The notes: generated by a model not told the origin, from the letters alone. A stretch of 23,342 nt of DNA from JAVWMQ01 sp036637375 (GCA_036637375.1 JAVWMQ010000028.1:1-23342); one strand, 5' to 3'; shown: positions 7,251 through 15,728, counted from the stretch's first letter. A program made the numbers and translations.

Positions 7251-7898
7251 ATGGAAATAGAATTAAAATACTCAATTAGCGATGCTAACTCGGCAAGCAA
7301 GATTTGGAATGACGAAGAACTTGAAACTATAATTGATAAGGGTTCAAGGAAAAAGGAAACTCTAAATGCAATCTACTACGATACAGAAGATGGCGACTTG
7401 CAAAATAATGGAATAGCTTATAGACTCAGACGAGAAGACGATATACTAATGGCAACGCTAAAATGGCGTGGAGGTAGTGAGGGTGCTTTACATAAGAGAG
7501 AGGAGCTTAATATTAACTTGGGCGAAGGTCTTTTCCCTGAAGAACCATCGGCTGAGATTTTTGGCGAGAGCACAATAGGTAAGAAACTACTAAAGATAAT
7601 TGAAGGCAAAAAAATGCAAGAAGTGATGCGCATGAATGTTTTAAGACGATTATTTAGGGTAGATACAGGAGATAGTATATTTGAAATTGCTATTGACAAT
7701 GGAGAAATAATTACCAGTGCAGGTAGAGAAGCAATTAGTGAACTTGAAATTGAACTTTTTAATGGATCAGAAAAAGATTTGCTAAAAATAGGCGAAATGT
7801 TGCAGGGAAAATATAATTTAGAACCCGAAAAGAGAAGCAAGTTCGAAAGAGGACTAGCATTGCTCGGAAGGATAAATATTCAGGAGGAAGAGATTTAA
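7251..7898 (+). CDS. CYTH-domain protein, probable triphosphatase
   Basis: CYTH proteins form a triphosphate tunnel and hydrolyse inorganic triphosphate, thiamine triphosphate or short polyphosphates using a divalent metal. The family signature E-x-E-x-K is complete at the N-terminus, MEIELKYS, with E2, E4 and K6. Basic and acidic tunnel residues follow: YRLRRE (57-62), TLKWRG (69-74), FEIAIDNGEI (144-153) and ELEIELFNGSEKD (164-176). The protein has 215 residues. A GTG two codons upstream is in frame, but AAGGG (7241-7245) is placed correctly for the ATG at 7251. It is the first gene of the operon and is one base from trigger factor. The substrate is not visible; an adenylate cyclase role is less likely in this setting. 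Confidence 0.82.
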   Translation: MEIELKYSISDANSASKIWNDEELETIIDKGSRKKETLNAIYYDTEDGDLQNNGIAYRLRREDDILMATLKWRGGSEGALHKREELNINLGEGLFPEEPSAEIFGESTIGKKLLKIIEGKKMQEVMRMNVLRRLFRVDTGDSIFEIAIDNGEIITSAGREAISELEIELFNGSEKDLLKIGEMLQGKYNLEPEKRSKFERGLALLGRINIQEEEI

Positions 7899-7899
7899 A

Positions 7900-9180
7900 A
7901 TGAAAGCAGTATTATTATCAAAAGAAAACAACGAAGCTAAATTTACTATTGAATTTAGTGCAGAAGAATTTGAAGCAGCTGTAGTTAAAGCATACCAGGC
8001 TTCAAAGAATCAATTTGAAATTGATGGATTTAGAAAAGGTAAGGCGCCAAGAAGCATTATCGAAAAGAAATATGGCGAAACAATCTTCTTTGAAGATGCA
8101 ATTAATTCATTATTTGGGGAAGAATATCCTAAAGCAGTAGCAGAATTAGAGTTAGAAGTAATTGATCAGCCAGCAGTTGAATTTGGTGAAATCGAAAAAG
8201 GCAAAGCTTTTGTTTCAACAATTACAGTACCTGTATATCCAGTAGTTGAAGTTAAAGGATACAAAGGCGTTGAAATCGAAAAAGTTAGCGGCGAAGTTAC
8301 AGCGGAAGATATTGACGGGGAACTTGCAAACCTTCAAAAGAGAAATGCAAGAATGATTTCAGTTGATAGAGAAGTTAAAGATGGAGACTCAATTATTCTT
8401 GACTATGCTGGATTTGTTGGAGAAGAGCAGTTTGAAGGTGGCACAGCAGAAGGTTACCCACTTGTAATTGGTTCAGGAAACTTCATTCCAGGATTTGAAG
8501 AACAGCTAGTTGGAGCAAAAAAAGAAGAAGAAGTTGAAGTAAAGGTTACTTTCCCAACAGAATACCATTCAGAAGATCTAGCAGGCAAAGAAGCTATCTT
8601 TAAGTGCACAGTTCACGAAATCAAAGAAGAAGAACTGCCAGCTTTAGATGATGAATTTGCTAAAGACGTTAGCGAATGCGATACTCTAGAAGAATTAAAA
8701 AAGCAGACAGAAGAAAAATTAATGGAAGCAAAAAAAGTTTCAGCGGAAAACCAGATGAAAGATGCTATAATCCAGAAAGTTTTTGAAGCAAACGATTTAG
8801 ATATTCCAAAGGTAATGGTAGATGATGAAATTAACCAGATGATGAAGGAATTTGATGCTCAACTTCGTCAGCAGGGTATGGAATTACAGCAGTACTTCCA
8901 GTTTATTGGCAAAGGTCCAGATGACTTTAGAGAAGAAGTTAGAGAAGATGCTGAAAAGAGAGTAAAAACAAGAATGTTAATTTCTGCAGTTGTAGACGAA
9001 GAAAAGATTGAATACACTGAAGAAGATATTGAAAAAGAACTAGAAATTATGTCTACACAGTATGGACTTGAAGTTGCAAAAATCAAAGAAATGCTTGGAG
9101 ATAACTTATCGTTCTTAGGAAATGACATCAAAATGAAGAAAGCTATTGAATTTATGTTTGATAATGCAGTTATTAAATAA
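7900..9180 (+). CDS. tig: trigger factor, ribosome-associated chaperone and prolyl isomerase
   Basis: Binds ribosomal protein L23 at the exit tunnel and shields nascent chains. The 426-residue protein has the N-terminal ribosome-binding domain with the signature GFRKGKAP (43-50), a central FKBP-like isomerase domain (about 150-240, with DYAGFVGEEQFEGGTAEGYP and the GFEEQLVGAKKEEE segment), and the helical C-terminal chaperone arms to the end. The start follows the CYTH stop by one base, with AGGAGGAAG inside the end of the CYTH gene, so translation is coupled. clpP and clpX come next, the common Firmicutes arrangement linking nascent-chain folding to degradation. Confidence 0.97.
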   Translation: MKAVLLSKENNEAKFTIEFSAEEFEAAVVKAYQASKNQFEIDGFRKGKAPRSIIEKKYGETIFFEDAINSLFGEEYPKAVAELELEVIDQPAVEFGEIEKGKAFVSTITVPVYPVVEVKGYKGVEIEKVSGEVTAEDIDGELANLQKRNARMISVDREVKDGDSIILDYAGFVGEEQFEGGTAEGYPLVIGSGNFIPGFEEQLVGAKKEEEVEVKVTFPTEYHSEDLAGKEAIFKCTVHEIKEEELPALDDEFAKDVSECDTLEELKKQTEEKLMEAKKVSAENQMKDAIIQKVFEANDLDIPKVMVDDEINQMMKEFDAQLRQQGMELQQYFQFIGKGPDDFREEVREDAEKRVKTRMLISAVVDEEKIEYTEEDIEKELEIMSTQYGLEVAKIKEMLGDNLSFLGNDIKMKKAIEFMFDNAVIK

Positions 9181-9213
9181 GAAATAATAAACGAAAGAAA
9201 GCGAGGTTGGGTA

Positions 9214-9795
9214 ATGGCTTTAGTACCTTACGTAATAGAACAAACTAGTAAAGGAGAACGTACATACGATATTTTTTCAAGACTCCTTAAAGATAGAATA
9301 ATATTTTTGGGAGAAGAAATAAATGATAGTGTGGCAAGTCTTGTTGTTGCCCAAATTCTGTTTTTGGAAGCGGAAGATCCTGAAAAGGATATTTGTATTT
9401 ACATTAATAGCCCCGGCGGTTCAGTAACTGCCGGAATGGCTATTTATGATACTATGCAGTATGTAAAACCAGACATTTCAACGATTTGTGTTGGCATGGC
9501 TGCAAGTATGGGTGCGTTTTTATTGTCAGCAGGAACAAAAGGCAAGAGATTCGCTTTGCCAAATGCTGAAATAATGATTCATCAGCCACTTGGTGGTGCC
9601 AAAGGACAGGCGTCAGATATTAAGATCCATGCGGAATGGATGCTTAAGACAAAAGAAAAACTTAACAAGATTTTGAGTGAAAATACAGGTAAAAGTTTAG
9701 GAATGATAGAGGCGGACACAGATAGAGATAACTTTATGAGTGCAGACGCTGCATGTGAATATGGATTAGTAGATAAAGTAATAAAAAACAGATAG
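9214..9795 (+). CDS. clpP: ATP-dependent Clp protease proteolytic subunit ClpP
   Basis: Serine peptidase that forms a double-heptamer chamber fed by ClpX or other Clp ATPases. It has 193 residues, the standard length. The catalytic triad is visible: S98 in GMAASMGAF, H123 in MIHQPLGGA and D172 in TDRDNFMSA. The oxyanion strand motif NSPGGSVTAG (65-74) is present. GAGG (9203-9206) lies seven bases before ATG. The 33-nt gap from tig and the 9-nt gap to clpX, whose ribosome binding site overlaps the clpP stop, indicate co-transcription. In several Firmicutes clpP lies apart from clpX, so the direct clpP-clpX pairing here is the clostridial/proteobacterial-type order. Confidence 0.97.
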   Translation: MALVPYVIEQTSKGERTYDIFSRLLKDRIIFLGEEINDSVASLVVAQILFLEAEDPEKDICIYINSPGGSVTAGMAIYDTMQYVKPDISTICVGMAASMGAFLLSAGTKGKRFALPNAEIMIHQPLGGAKGQASDIKIHAEWMLKTKEKLNKILSENTGKSLGMIEADTDRDNFMSADAACEYGLVDKVIKNR

Positions 9796-9804
9796 GAAAT
9801 TAAA

Positions 9805-11073
9805 ATGACAAAATATGACGGAAACGATGAGATCAGATGCTCGTTTTGTGGGAAACCTCAGAGTCAGGTTACACGTCTAATTGCTGGTCCAGATGTATAC
9901 ATTTGTAATGAGTGCATAGATTTGTGCAAAGATATAATAGAAGACGAATTAATTCCTGCGGGAGGTCAAGATACAAGCGGTGATTTTGAATTACCAAAAC
10001 CAATGGAGATTACTGAAAGACTTGCAGAATATGTAATTGGGCAAGAAAGTGCTAAAAGAGCACTTGCAGTAGCAGTCTATAATCACTACAAGAGAATTAA
10101 TAGACTAGGATTAAGCGATGATGTTGAGCTACAAAAAAGTAACATAGTTATGATTGGACCAACAGGTTCAGGAAAAACACTTTTGGCTCAAACGTTGGCA
10201 AAAATTTTGAACGTTCCTTTTGCAATTGCAGATGCAACAGCTTTGACAGAAGCTGGTTATGTAGGGGAAGATGTTGAAAACATTTTGTTAAAATTGATTC
10301 AGGCAGCTGATTATGATATAGAAAAAGCTCAAAAGGGCATAATTTATGTTGATGAAATTGATAAAATTGCAAGGAAAAGCGATAACCCTTCAATTACTCG
10401 TGATGTAAGTGGAGAAGGTGTACAGCAAGCATTGCTAAAAATATTAGAAGGAACAGTTGCAAATGTTCCACCACAGGGAGGTAGAAAACATCCAAACCAG
10501 GAGTTTTTACCATTTGACACTACGAATGTAATGTTTATTTGTGGAGGAGCTTTTGATGGATTAGACAAAATAATCCAAAAGAGAACTGGAGAAACTGTAA
10601 TCGGGTTCAATGCGGAGGTATCCAAAAATAAAGAGGAAGAGGCAGAGTTGCTTAAACATATACAACCTGAAGACCTGCTTAAATTTGGACTTATACCAGA
10701 ATTCATTGGTCGATTACCAGCTATCGTAACATTAGAACAACTAACAGAGAGTGCTTTAGTAGACATTATTACTAAACCTAAAAATGCATTGCTAAGGCAG
10801 TATAAGGTGTTGTTTGATATGGATGGTGTTGAGCTTGAGGTTGAAGAAGATGCTATTAAAAAAATTGCTGAACTTGCGCTTGAGAGAAAAACCGGAGCTA
10901 GAGGCCTGAGAAGTATTATGGAAGGATTAATGACTGAAATAATGTACGAAATACCTTCAAGAGAAGATATTAAAAAATGTATTATTACAAAAGAAATGAT
11001 TGAAAATGAAGGTGAACCAACTTTGGTTTTGACAGATAACAAAAAATGTTTGCCAGTATCTGAAACAGCATAA
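9805..11073 (+). CDS. clpX: Clp protease ATP-binding subunit ClpX
   Basis: AAA+ unfoldase that recognises tagged substrates and threads them into ClpP. Its 422 residues contain an N-terminal zinc-binding domain with C12-x2-C15 and C34-x2-C37, Walker A GPTGSGKT (118-125), the pore loop GYVG (151-154), Walker B IIYVDEIDK with D183 and E184, and the IGF loop (266-268) that docks on ClpP. Sensor and C-terminal domains continue through GARGLRSIMEG. All catalytic elements are intact, so a working ClpXP pair is encoded side by side. AGGAAA overlapping the clpP stop serves as ribosome binding site. A GC hairpin follows before lon. Confidence 0.97.
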   Translation: MTKYDGNDEIRCSFCGKPQSQVTRLIAGPDVYICNECIDLCKDIIEDELIPAGGQDTSGDFELPKPMEITERLAEYVIGQESAKRALAVAVYNHYKRINRLGLSDDVELQKSNIVMIGPTGSGKTLLAQTLAKILNVPFAIADATALTEAGYVGEDVENILLKLIQAADYDIEKAQKGIIYVDEIDKIARKSDNPSITRDVSGEGVQQALLKILEGTVANVPPQGGRKHPNQEFLPFDTTNVMFICGGAFDGLDKIIQKRTGETVIGFNAEVSKNKEEEAELLKHIQPEDLLKFGLIPEFIGRLPAIVTLEQLTESALVDIITKPKNALLRQYKVLFDMDGVELEVEEDAIKKIAELALERKTGARGLRSIMEGLMTEIMYEIPSREDIKKCIITKEMIENEGEPTLVLTDNKKCLPVSETA

Positions 11074-11079
11074 TTATTT

Positions 11080-11100
11080 AGGCGGCTTGTTAAGTCGCCT
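11080..11100 (+). terminator. GC-rich hairpin between clpX and lon lacking a T-run
   Basis: AGGCGGCTT (11080-11088) pairs with AAGTCGCCT (11092-11100), with one G-U pair and a 3-nt loop. Only two T's follow before the sequence becomes mixed, so it is probably an attenuating or mRNA-stabilising hairpin and not a full terminator. lon follows 60 nt after the clpX stop with no evident promoter. Confidence 0.5.
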
Positions 11101-11133
11101 TTAAGTATTAATTAAAGGAAAGGAGATGGAATT

Positions 11134-13566
11134 ATGACAGAAAAAAAATCAGAACAGAATGAAGTGTTTGAAGAGAACCAAGATCTTGAAGAAAACTTGG
11201 ATTCAAATGAAGTAGCAGATGATACTGCAAAAAAAAGCAAAAATAACAAATTAATACTGCCTATGATTCCACTAAGAGGATTATCCATATTCCCAGGTAT
11301 GGTACTTCACTTTGATATAGGTAGAGAAAAATCAATTAATGCCATAGAACAAGCAATGTTAGAAAATCAAAACCTGTTTTTGGCAACTCAAAAAGACGAA
11401 GATACAGAACTTCCAACATCAAAAGATTTTTATCATATAGGTGTAGTTGCAAAAGTAAAGCAAATGCTAAAACTTCCGGGAGATGCGATTAGAGTCCTTG
11501 TTGAAGGGGTAAAAAGAGGTGAGATAGAAGAAATAGTTTCTGATATTCCTTATTTTAATTGTATTATTAATGATGATATTGAGGTAGAAACAGACGAAGA
11601 AACTAAAAAAGAGGCTTTAATGAGAGCTGCTTTAAAATCTTTTGAAGAATATATTGCAATGAATGACAAGATACCTGATGAGGTGTTTGCATCTGTAATA
11701 ACAATTGAAAATCCAGGAAGATTGGCGGATGTGATTGCATCACATTTGAAAATTTCAATTGACGAAAAACAAAAGGTTTTAGAGGCACTTGATGTCTGCG
11801 ATAGACTTGAAACTGTTTGCAGTATACTTGCTAATGAAGTTGAGATTATGGAAATTGAAGCAGATATTAGCAACAAGGTTAAAAAGCAAATTAACAAGAA
11901 TCAAAAAGAATATTATCTAAGAGAACAAATGCGTGCAATTCAGGAAGAACTTGGCGTTGACGAGGATGCTTCTGACGAGATTGCGACATGGAGAAAACAA
12001 ATTGAAGAACTTAATTTGCCAAAAGAAACAGCAGAAAAAGTTGAAAAAGAAATCAAAAAATTGAGTAGAATGCAGCCGTCTTCAGCAGAAGGAGCGGTAA
12101 GTAGAACATACATAGAAACAATTTTATCACTACCTTGGAACAAGTATTCTAATGCAGAACTAAACCTAAAGAAGGCTGAAAAGATATTAAATGGTGATCA
12201 TTATGGTCTTGAAAAAGTAAAAGAAAGAGTTCTAGAATATTTAGCTGTAGTGGAGCTTTCAAAAGAAATTAAAGGACCAATTATTTGTTTAGTAGGCCCT
12301 CCTGGAACAGGAAAAACTTCAATTGCAAAGTCAATAGCAAAAGCTGTTGGCAGAGAATATGTGAGAATGTCTCTTGGTGGAGTTCGAGATGAAGCTGAAA
12401 TAAGAGGACACAGAAGAACATATATAGGAGCAATACCTGGTAGAGTTATAAACTGTATTAAGGAAGCTGGAAGTTGTGATCCTGTATTCTTGTTTGATGA
12501 GGTAGACAAGCTAGGTGCTGATTTTAAGGGCGACCCATCATCAGCGTTATTAGAGGTTTTAGATCCTGAGCAAAACAAGACATTTACAGACCATTATCTT
12601 GAAACACCTTTTGATTTATCAAAGGTAATGTTTATTGCAACTGCTAACTCAGTTGAAACTATTCCAGGGCCTTTATTAGATAGAATGGAAGTAATTGAGG
12701 TTGTAGGATATACAGAAGAAGAAAAACTACAAATTGCCAAAAAATATTTGGTGCCTAAAAAAATCAAGGAACATGGCCTTAAGACGGAGCAGTTTGGGAT
12801 TACAGAAAAAGCAATTAGAGATACTATAAACTATTATACTAGGGAATCTGGGGTTAGAAACCTAGAAAGAGAAATTGCTAATATGTGCCGAAAAGTTGCA
12901 AGAAAAATAGTAACAAATGGCGAATGGGAAGGCACCATTAAACCTAATACTTTAGAAGAATTTTTAGGTAAAAAGAAATATAGATATGATAAAATATTAG
13001 GCAAGAGTGAAATTGGAGTTACTACTGGATTGGCATGGACTGTAGTTGGTGGAGATACATTGTTTATTGAAACTAATGCGGTTAAAGGTAGCGGTAAGTT
13101 ATCTTTGACAGGACAACTTGGCGATGTTATGCAAGAATCAGCAAGAGCAGGTATAAGCTATATTAGATCAGTAGCCCAAAAGCACAATATACCAGAAGAT
13201 TTCTATGAGGAAATGGATATTCACTTACACATACCAGAAGGTGCAGTTCCAAAGGATGGCCCATCAGCAGGTGTAACTATGTGTGTTGCAATGATTTCAA
13301 CCTTAACAGGAGTAGCAGTCAAAAAAGATGTAGCTATGACAGGTGAAATAAACCTAAGAGGTAATGTGTTACCTGTAGGCGGAATTAGAGAAAAAGTTTT
13401 AGCAGCCCATAGAGCTGGAATTAAAAAGGTTTTACTGCCAATTGATAATGAAAGGGATATTGAAGAAATCCCAGAAAAAGTTAGAAAACAACTGGAATTT
13501 GTATTAATTAGAACAGTTGATGATGCACTAAAAGAGGCATTGGTAGGGAGAGAAAATGATAATTAA
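11134..13566 (+). CDS. lon: ATP-dependent protease Lon (LonA)
   Basis: A cytoplasmic AAA+ serine protease that degrades damaged and short-lived regulatory proteins. The 810-residue chain has an acidic, Glu/Asp/Asn-rich N-terminal extension (1-38) ahead of the LON substrate-binding domain (about 40-240), a coiled linker, the AAA+ module with Walker A GPPGTGKT (388-395) and Walker B VFLFDEVDK (451-459), and the protease domain. The catalytic dyad is S711 in KDGPSAGV and K754 in GGIREKVLAA, 43 residues apart as in E. coli Lon. AAAGGAG (11119-11125) precedes the ATG by eight bases. It overlaps engB by 11 nt. Confidence 0.97.
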   Translation: MTEKKSEQNEVFEENQDLEENLDSNEVADDTAKKSKNNKLILPMIPLRGLSIFPGMVLHFDIGREKSINAIEQAMLENQNLFLATQKDEDTELPTSKDFYHIGVVAKVKQMLKLPGDAIRVLVEGVKRGEIEEIVSDIPYFNCIINDDIEVETDEETKKEALMRAALKSFEEYIAMNDKIPDEVFASVITIENPGRLADVIASHLKISIDEKQKVLEALDVCDRLETVCSILANEVEIMEIEADISNKVKKQINKNQKEYYLREQMRAIQEELGVDEDASDEIATWRKQIEELNLPKETAEKVEKEIKKLSRMQPSSAEGAVSRTYIETILSLPWNKYSNAELNLKKAEKILNGDHYGLEKVKERVLEYLAVVELSKEIKGPIICLVGPPGTGKTSIAKSIAKAVGREYVRMSLGGVRDEAEIRGHRRTYIGAIPGRVINCIKEAGSCDPVFLFDEVDKLGADFKGDPSSALLEVLDPEQNKTFTDHYLETPFDLSKVMFIATANSVETIPGPLLDRMEVIEVVGYTEEEKLQIAKKYLVPKKIKEHGLKTEQFGITEKAIRDTINYYTRESGVRNLEREIANMCRKVARKIVTNGEWEGTIKPNTLEEFLGKKKYRYDKILGKSEIGVTTGLAWTVVGGDTLFIETNAVKGSGKLSLTGQLGDVMQESARAGISYIRSVAQKHNIPEDFYEEMDIHLHIPEGAVPKDGPSAGVTMCVAMISTLTGVAVKKDVAMTGEINLRGNVLPVGGIREKVLAAHRAGIKKVLLPIDNERDIEEIPEKVRKQLEFVLIRTVDDALKEALVGRENDN

Positions 13567-14149
13567 AAAAGCGGATATTGTTGCAGTAACAGGTAGACCA
13601 GATCAATATCCTGAAGACAATATGAGAGAAGTGGCATTTGCAGGAAGATCAAATGTGGGCAAATCGTCACTGCTCAACTTGCTTACTAATCGCAAGAAAC
13701 TTGCAAAAGTAAGTGGTAGCCCAGGTAAAACACGAACAATTAATTTTTATGAAATTAATGATGAATTTAGGATCGTGGACCTTCCCGGGTATGGTTACGC
13801 AAAAATTTCTAAATCAATAAGTGAAAACTGGGGCGAGATGATGGAGATTTACTTCCAGAATAGGAAAGGCTTGCTCAAAGTAGTTCAATTAGTAGATATT
13901 AGGCATGCTCCATCAAAGCAAGATGTTCAAATGTATAATTACTTGAAACATTATGGTTTAGATGGTGTTGTAGTTGCAACAAAAGCGGACAAGATTTCAA
14001 AGAATCAAATTGCAAAGTCAATCAAACTTATTAGAAGTACATTGGGTATGCATTCAGATGATTTAGTTATACCAGTTTCGGCGCTTAATAAAACAGGCCA
14101 TGAAAATTTGTTGGATGAAATTGAAAAAATCTTAAATGAGGTAAAATAA
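13556..14149 (+). CDS. engB: ribosome biogenesis GTPase EngB (YsxC/YihA)
   Basis: GTPase needed for late assembly of the 50S ribosomal subunit. It has 197 residues. The G motifs are visible: G1 GRSNVGKSS (30-38), a G2 region with TRTINFYE, G3 DLPGYGYAK and G4 ATKADK. The ATG lies inside the end of lon, out of frame, giving an 11-base overlap. GGGAGA upstream within lon is the ribosome binding site. lon-engB adjacency is also seen in Bacillus, so the linkage is conserved and supports the call. Confidence 0.96.
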   Translation: MIIKKADIVAVTGRPDQYPEDNMREVAFAGRSNVGKSSLLNLLTNRKKLAKVSGSPGKTRTINFYEINDEFRIVDLPGYGYAKISKSISENWGEMMEIYFQNRKGLLKVVQLVDIRHAPSKQDVQMYNYLKHYGLDGVVVATKADKISKNQIAKSIKLIRSTLGMHSDDLVIPVSALNKTGHENLLDEIEKILNEVK

Positions 14150-14150
14150 A

Positions 14151-14483
14151 ATGAATGCTTTTTTGGGAATGAGAACATTAGGTAAAAGAATTAAAGCAAT
14201 TAGGTTTATGATGGCAGATAAAAAGGTCAGTATTTGGAAAAAAATATTGATAGCTTTTGGGATAGCCTATATTATAATGCCAATTGAAGTTTTACCGGAT
14301 TTCTTCTTGCCAGTAGGCTTTATTGATGATATTCTCTTATGGGGATGTATTTTATATTACTTAAAAGAAACTCTTGATGAGTATTGGACTGGTGGAAAAT
14401 CAAAGGATTTTTCAAAGAAATATAAAAATCCACTTGAAGATGTAGAATTTGAGGTTAAAGAGGACGATCAAAAAGGAGAATAA
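14151..14483 (+). CDS. small membrane protein of the DUF1232 (YkvA-like) family
   Basis: A 110-residue protein with a basic N-terminus (about 1-30), one clear hydrophobic hairpin region (about 32-68) and a charged, acidic C-terminal tail. The segment IIMPIEVLPDFFLPVGFIDD (41-60) carries the family's conserved P-x-[DE]-hydrophobic-P-[DE] and D-D pattern, the basis for the DUF1232 call. No function is established for the family. It starts one base after the engB stop and ends one base before the hpt start, and the hpt ribosome binding site lies within its last codons. Tight coupling in this operon suggests co-expression only, not a role. Confidence 0.75.
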   Translation: MNAFLGMRTLGKRIKAIRFMMADKKVSIWKKILIAFGIAYIIMPIEVLPDFFLPVGFIDDILLWGCILYYLKETLDEYWTGGKSKDFSKKYKNPLEDVEFEVKEDDQKGE

Positions 14484-14484
14484 C

Positions 14485-15003
14485 GTGGAAAAAGAAATGG
14501 AAATCATAATTACGCACGAAGAGATTTTAAATAAGGCAAAAGAAATAGGTGCACAGATTACAGAAGATTACAAAGGTGAACCGGTTTTATTAGTTGGAAT
14601 TCTAAGAGGATCTGTACCTTGGATGGCTGACCTTATGAAGACAATTGATTTGGATGTTACTATTGATTTTATGGCGTGTAGCAGTTACGGTTCGGAAAAA
14701 TTTTCTTCAGGACAAGTTAAAATTGTCAAAGATATTGATGAAGATGTTGAGGGCAAGAATGTTATAATTGTAGAAGACATTGTTGACTCAGGCACGACAC
14801 TAAAGTATCTAAAAGGATATTTTGAAAATAGAGGAACTAAAAGCGTCAAGGTTTGCTCTTTGTTAAACAAAGCGGCGGGCAGAAAAGTTGAAATTGAAGC
14901 TGATTATATTGGCTTCGAAGTTGAAGACAGGTTTATTGTAGGCTACGGCCTTGATTATAATCAAAAATATAGACAGCTCCCTTTTATTAGCTGTCTAGAC
15001 TAA
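14485..15003 (+). CDS. hpt: hypoxanthine (hypoxanthine-guanine) phosphoribosyltransferase, GTG start
   Basis: Purine salvage: joins hypoxanthine or guanine to PRPP to make IMP or GMP. The 172-residue protein has the PRPP-binding motif VIIVEDIVDSGTTLKYL (93-109) with the acidic pair E97/D98 and the SGTT phosphate loop. It also has the pyrophosphate loop ILRGSVPW (39-46) and the flexible-loop SSYGSE (66-71). AAGGAG (14473-14478) lies exactly six bases before a GTG at 14485, whereas the next ATG is 18 bases away and an upstream ATG lies inside the preceding gene, so GTG is the start. Placed one base after the DUF1232 gene in the same operon. Confidence 0.93.
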   Translation: MEKEMEIIITHEEILNKAKEIGAQITEDYKGEPVLLVGILRGSVPWMADLMKTIDLDVTIDFMACSSYGSEKFSSGQVKIVKDIDEDVEGKNVIIVEDIVDSGTTLKYLKGYFENRGTKSVKVCSLLNKAAGRKVEIEADYIGFEVEDRFIVGYGLDYNQKYRQLPFISCLD

Positions 15004-15035
15004 ATAGTTTTAAGGATATTTTTAGGAGGAAAAAA

Positions 15036-15608
15036 ATGAATTACAAAGTAAACGTTGGATTATCAAACAAACATTTGCACTTGAGCCAGGCAGATTTAGA
15101 GGTTCTGTTTGGAAAAGGACATGAACTTACACACAAAAAAGATCTTGTACAGCCAGGTCAATTTGCAAGTGAGGAACTTGTTGATATTGTAGGACCAAAA
15201 ACAACAATGAAGAATATTAGAGTATTAGGACCAGTAAGACCTGAAACACAGGTTGAGATTTCATTAACTGATGCAAGAGCTCTAGGAATTAAAGCTCCAG
15301 TAAGAGAATCAGGTAAATTAGACGGAACACCAGGTTGTAAGCTTGTTGGACCATGTGGAGAAGTTGAACTAGAAAAAGGTGTAATTGCAGCATTAAGACA
15401 CGTTCACCTATCACCATCTCAAGCAGAAGAAGCTGGAGTAAAAGACAAAGATATCGTAAGCATCAAACTAGGCGGAGAAAGAGGAGTTGTATATAACAAC
15501 GTTCTTATTAGAGCAGGAGAAGCTCACGAAGCTGAAGTTCACTTAGATACAGATGAAGGTAATGCAGCAGGATGCGGAATGGATGCAGTTGCAGAAATTA
15601 TTAAATAA
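15036..15608 (+). CDS. pduL: PduL-type phosphate acyltransferase (phosphotransacylase)
   Basis: Interconverts acyl-CoA (propanoyl- or acetyl-CoA) and acyl phosphate, linking CoA thioesters to ATP formation through acetate kinase. It is unrelated in fold to Pta. The 190 residues form two similar beta-barrel halves, each with a metal-ligand motif: NKHLHLS (11-17, H13/H15) and LRHVHLS (120-126, H122/H124). Further candidate ligands are H164 and H169 near the C-terminus. No extra N-terminal encapsulation helix is seen and no microcompartment shell genes are nearby, so a cytosolic housekeeping role is likely. It follows hpt by 32 nt with its own AGGAGGA and ends at a strong terminator, closing the operon. 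Confidence 0.92.
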   Translation: MNYKVNVGLSNKHLHLSQADLEVLFGKGHELTHKKDLVQPGQFASEELVDIVGPKTTMKNIRVLGPVRPETQVEISLTDARALGIKAPVRESGKLDGTPGCKLVGPCGEVELEKGVIAALRHVHLSPSQAEEAGVKDKDIVSIKLGGERGVVYNNVLIRAGEAHEAEVHLDTDEGNAAGCGMDAVAEIIK

Positions 15609-15627
15609 TTAAAAATGAACCTTAGGA

Positions 15628-15659
15628 ACAAAGCCTACCAGTGGTAGGCTTTGTTTTTT
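15628..15659 (+). terminator. strong intrinsic terminator closing the tig-lon-hpt-pduL operon
   Basis: ACAAAGCCTACC (15628-15639) pairs perfectly with GGTAGGCTTTGT (15643-15654) around a 3-nt loop, followed directly by TTTTT. Confidence 0.93.
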
Positions 15660-15665
15660 AGTTGG

Positions 15666-15694
15666 TTGAATAATTTTAAATTATATGATAATAT
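15666..15694 (+). promoter_or_regulatory. promoter of the M15 peptidase gene
   Basis: -35 TTGAAT (15666-15671), a 17-bp spacer and -10 TAATAT (15689-15694), starting seven bases after the preceding terminator. The ribosome binding site AAGGGAAAGGTG lies just before the ATG. Confidence 0.55.
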
Positions 15695-15728
15695 TTATTT
15701 GGAGTAGTTATGAAGGGAAAGGTGAATT

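Noticed and set aside
10344..11042. Long antisense open frame (232 codons) opposite clpX
   Set aside because: It mirrors the codon pattern of a highly conserved gene, is Ser/Ile-rich, and has no recognisable domain or ribosome binding site.
11126..11137. Mini-frame ATG GAA TTA TGA overlapping the lon start
   Set aside because: The ribosome binding site directly abuts its ATG, leaving no spacing for initiation; it is probably chance.
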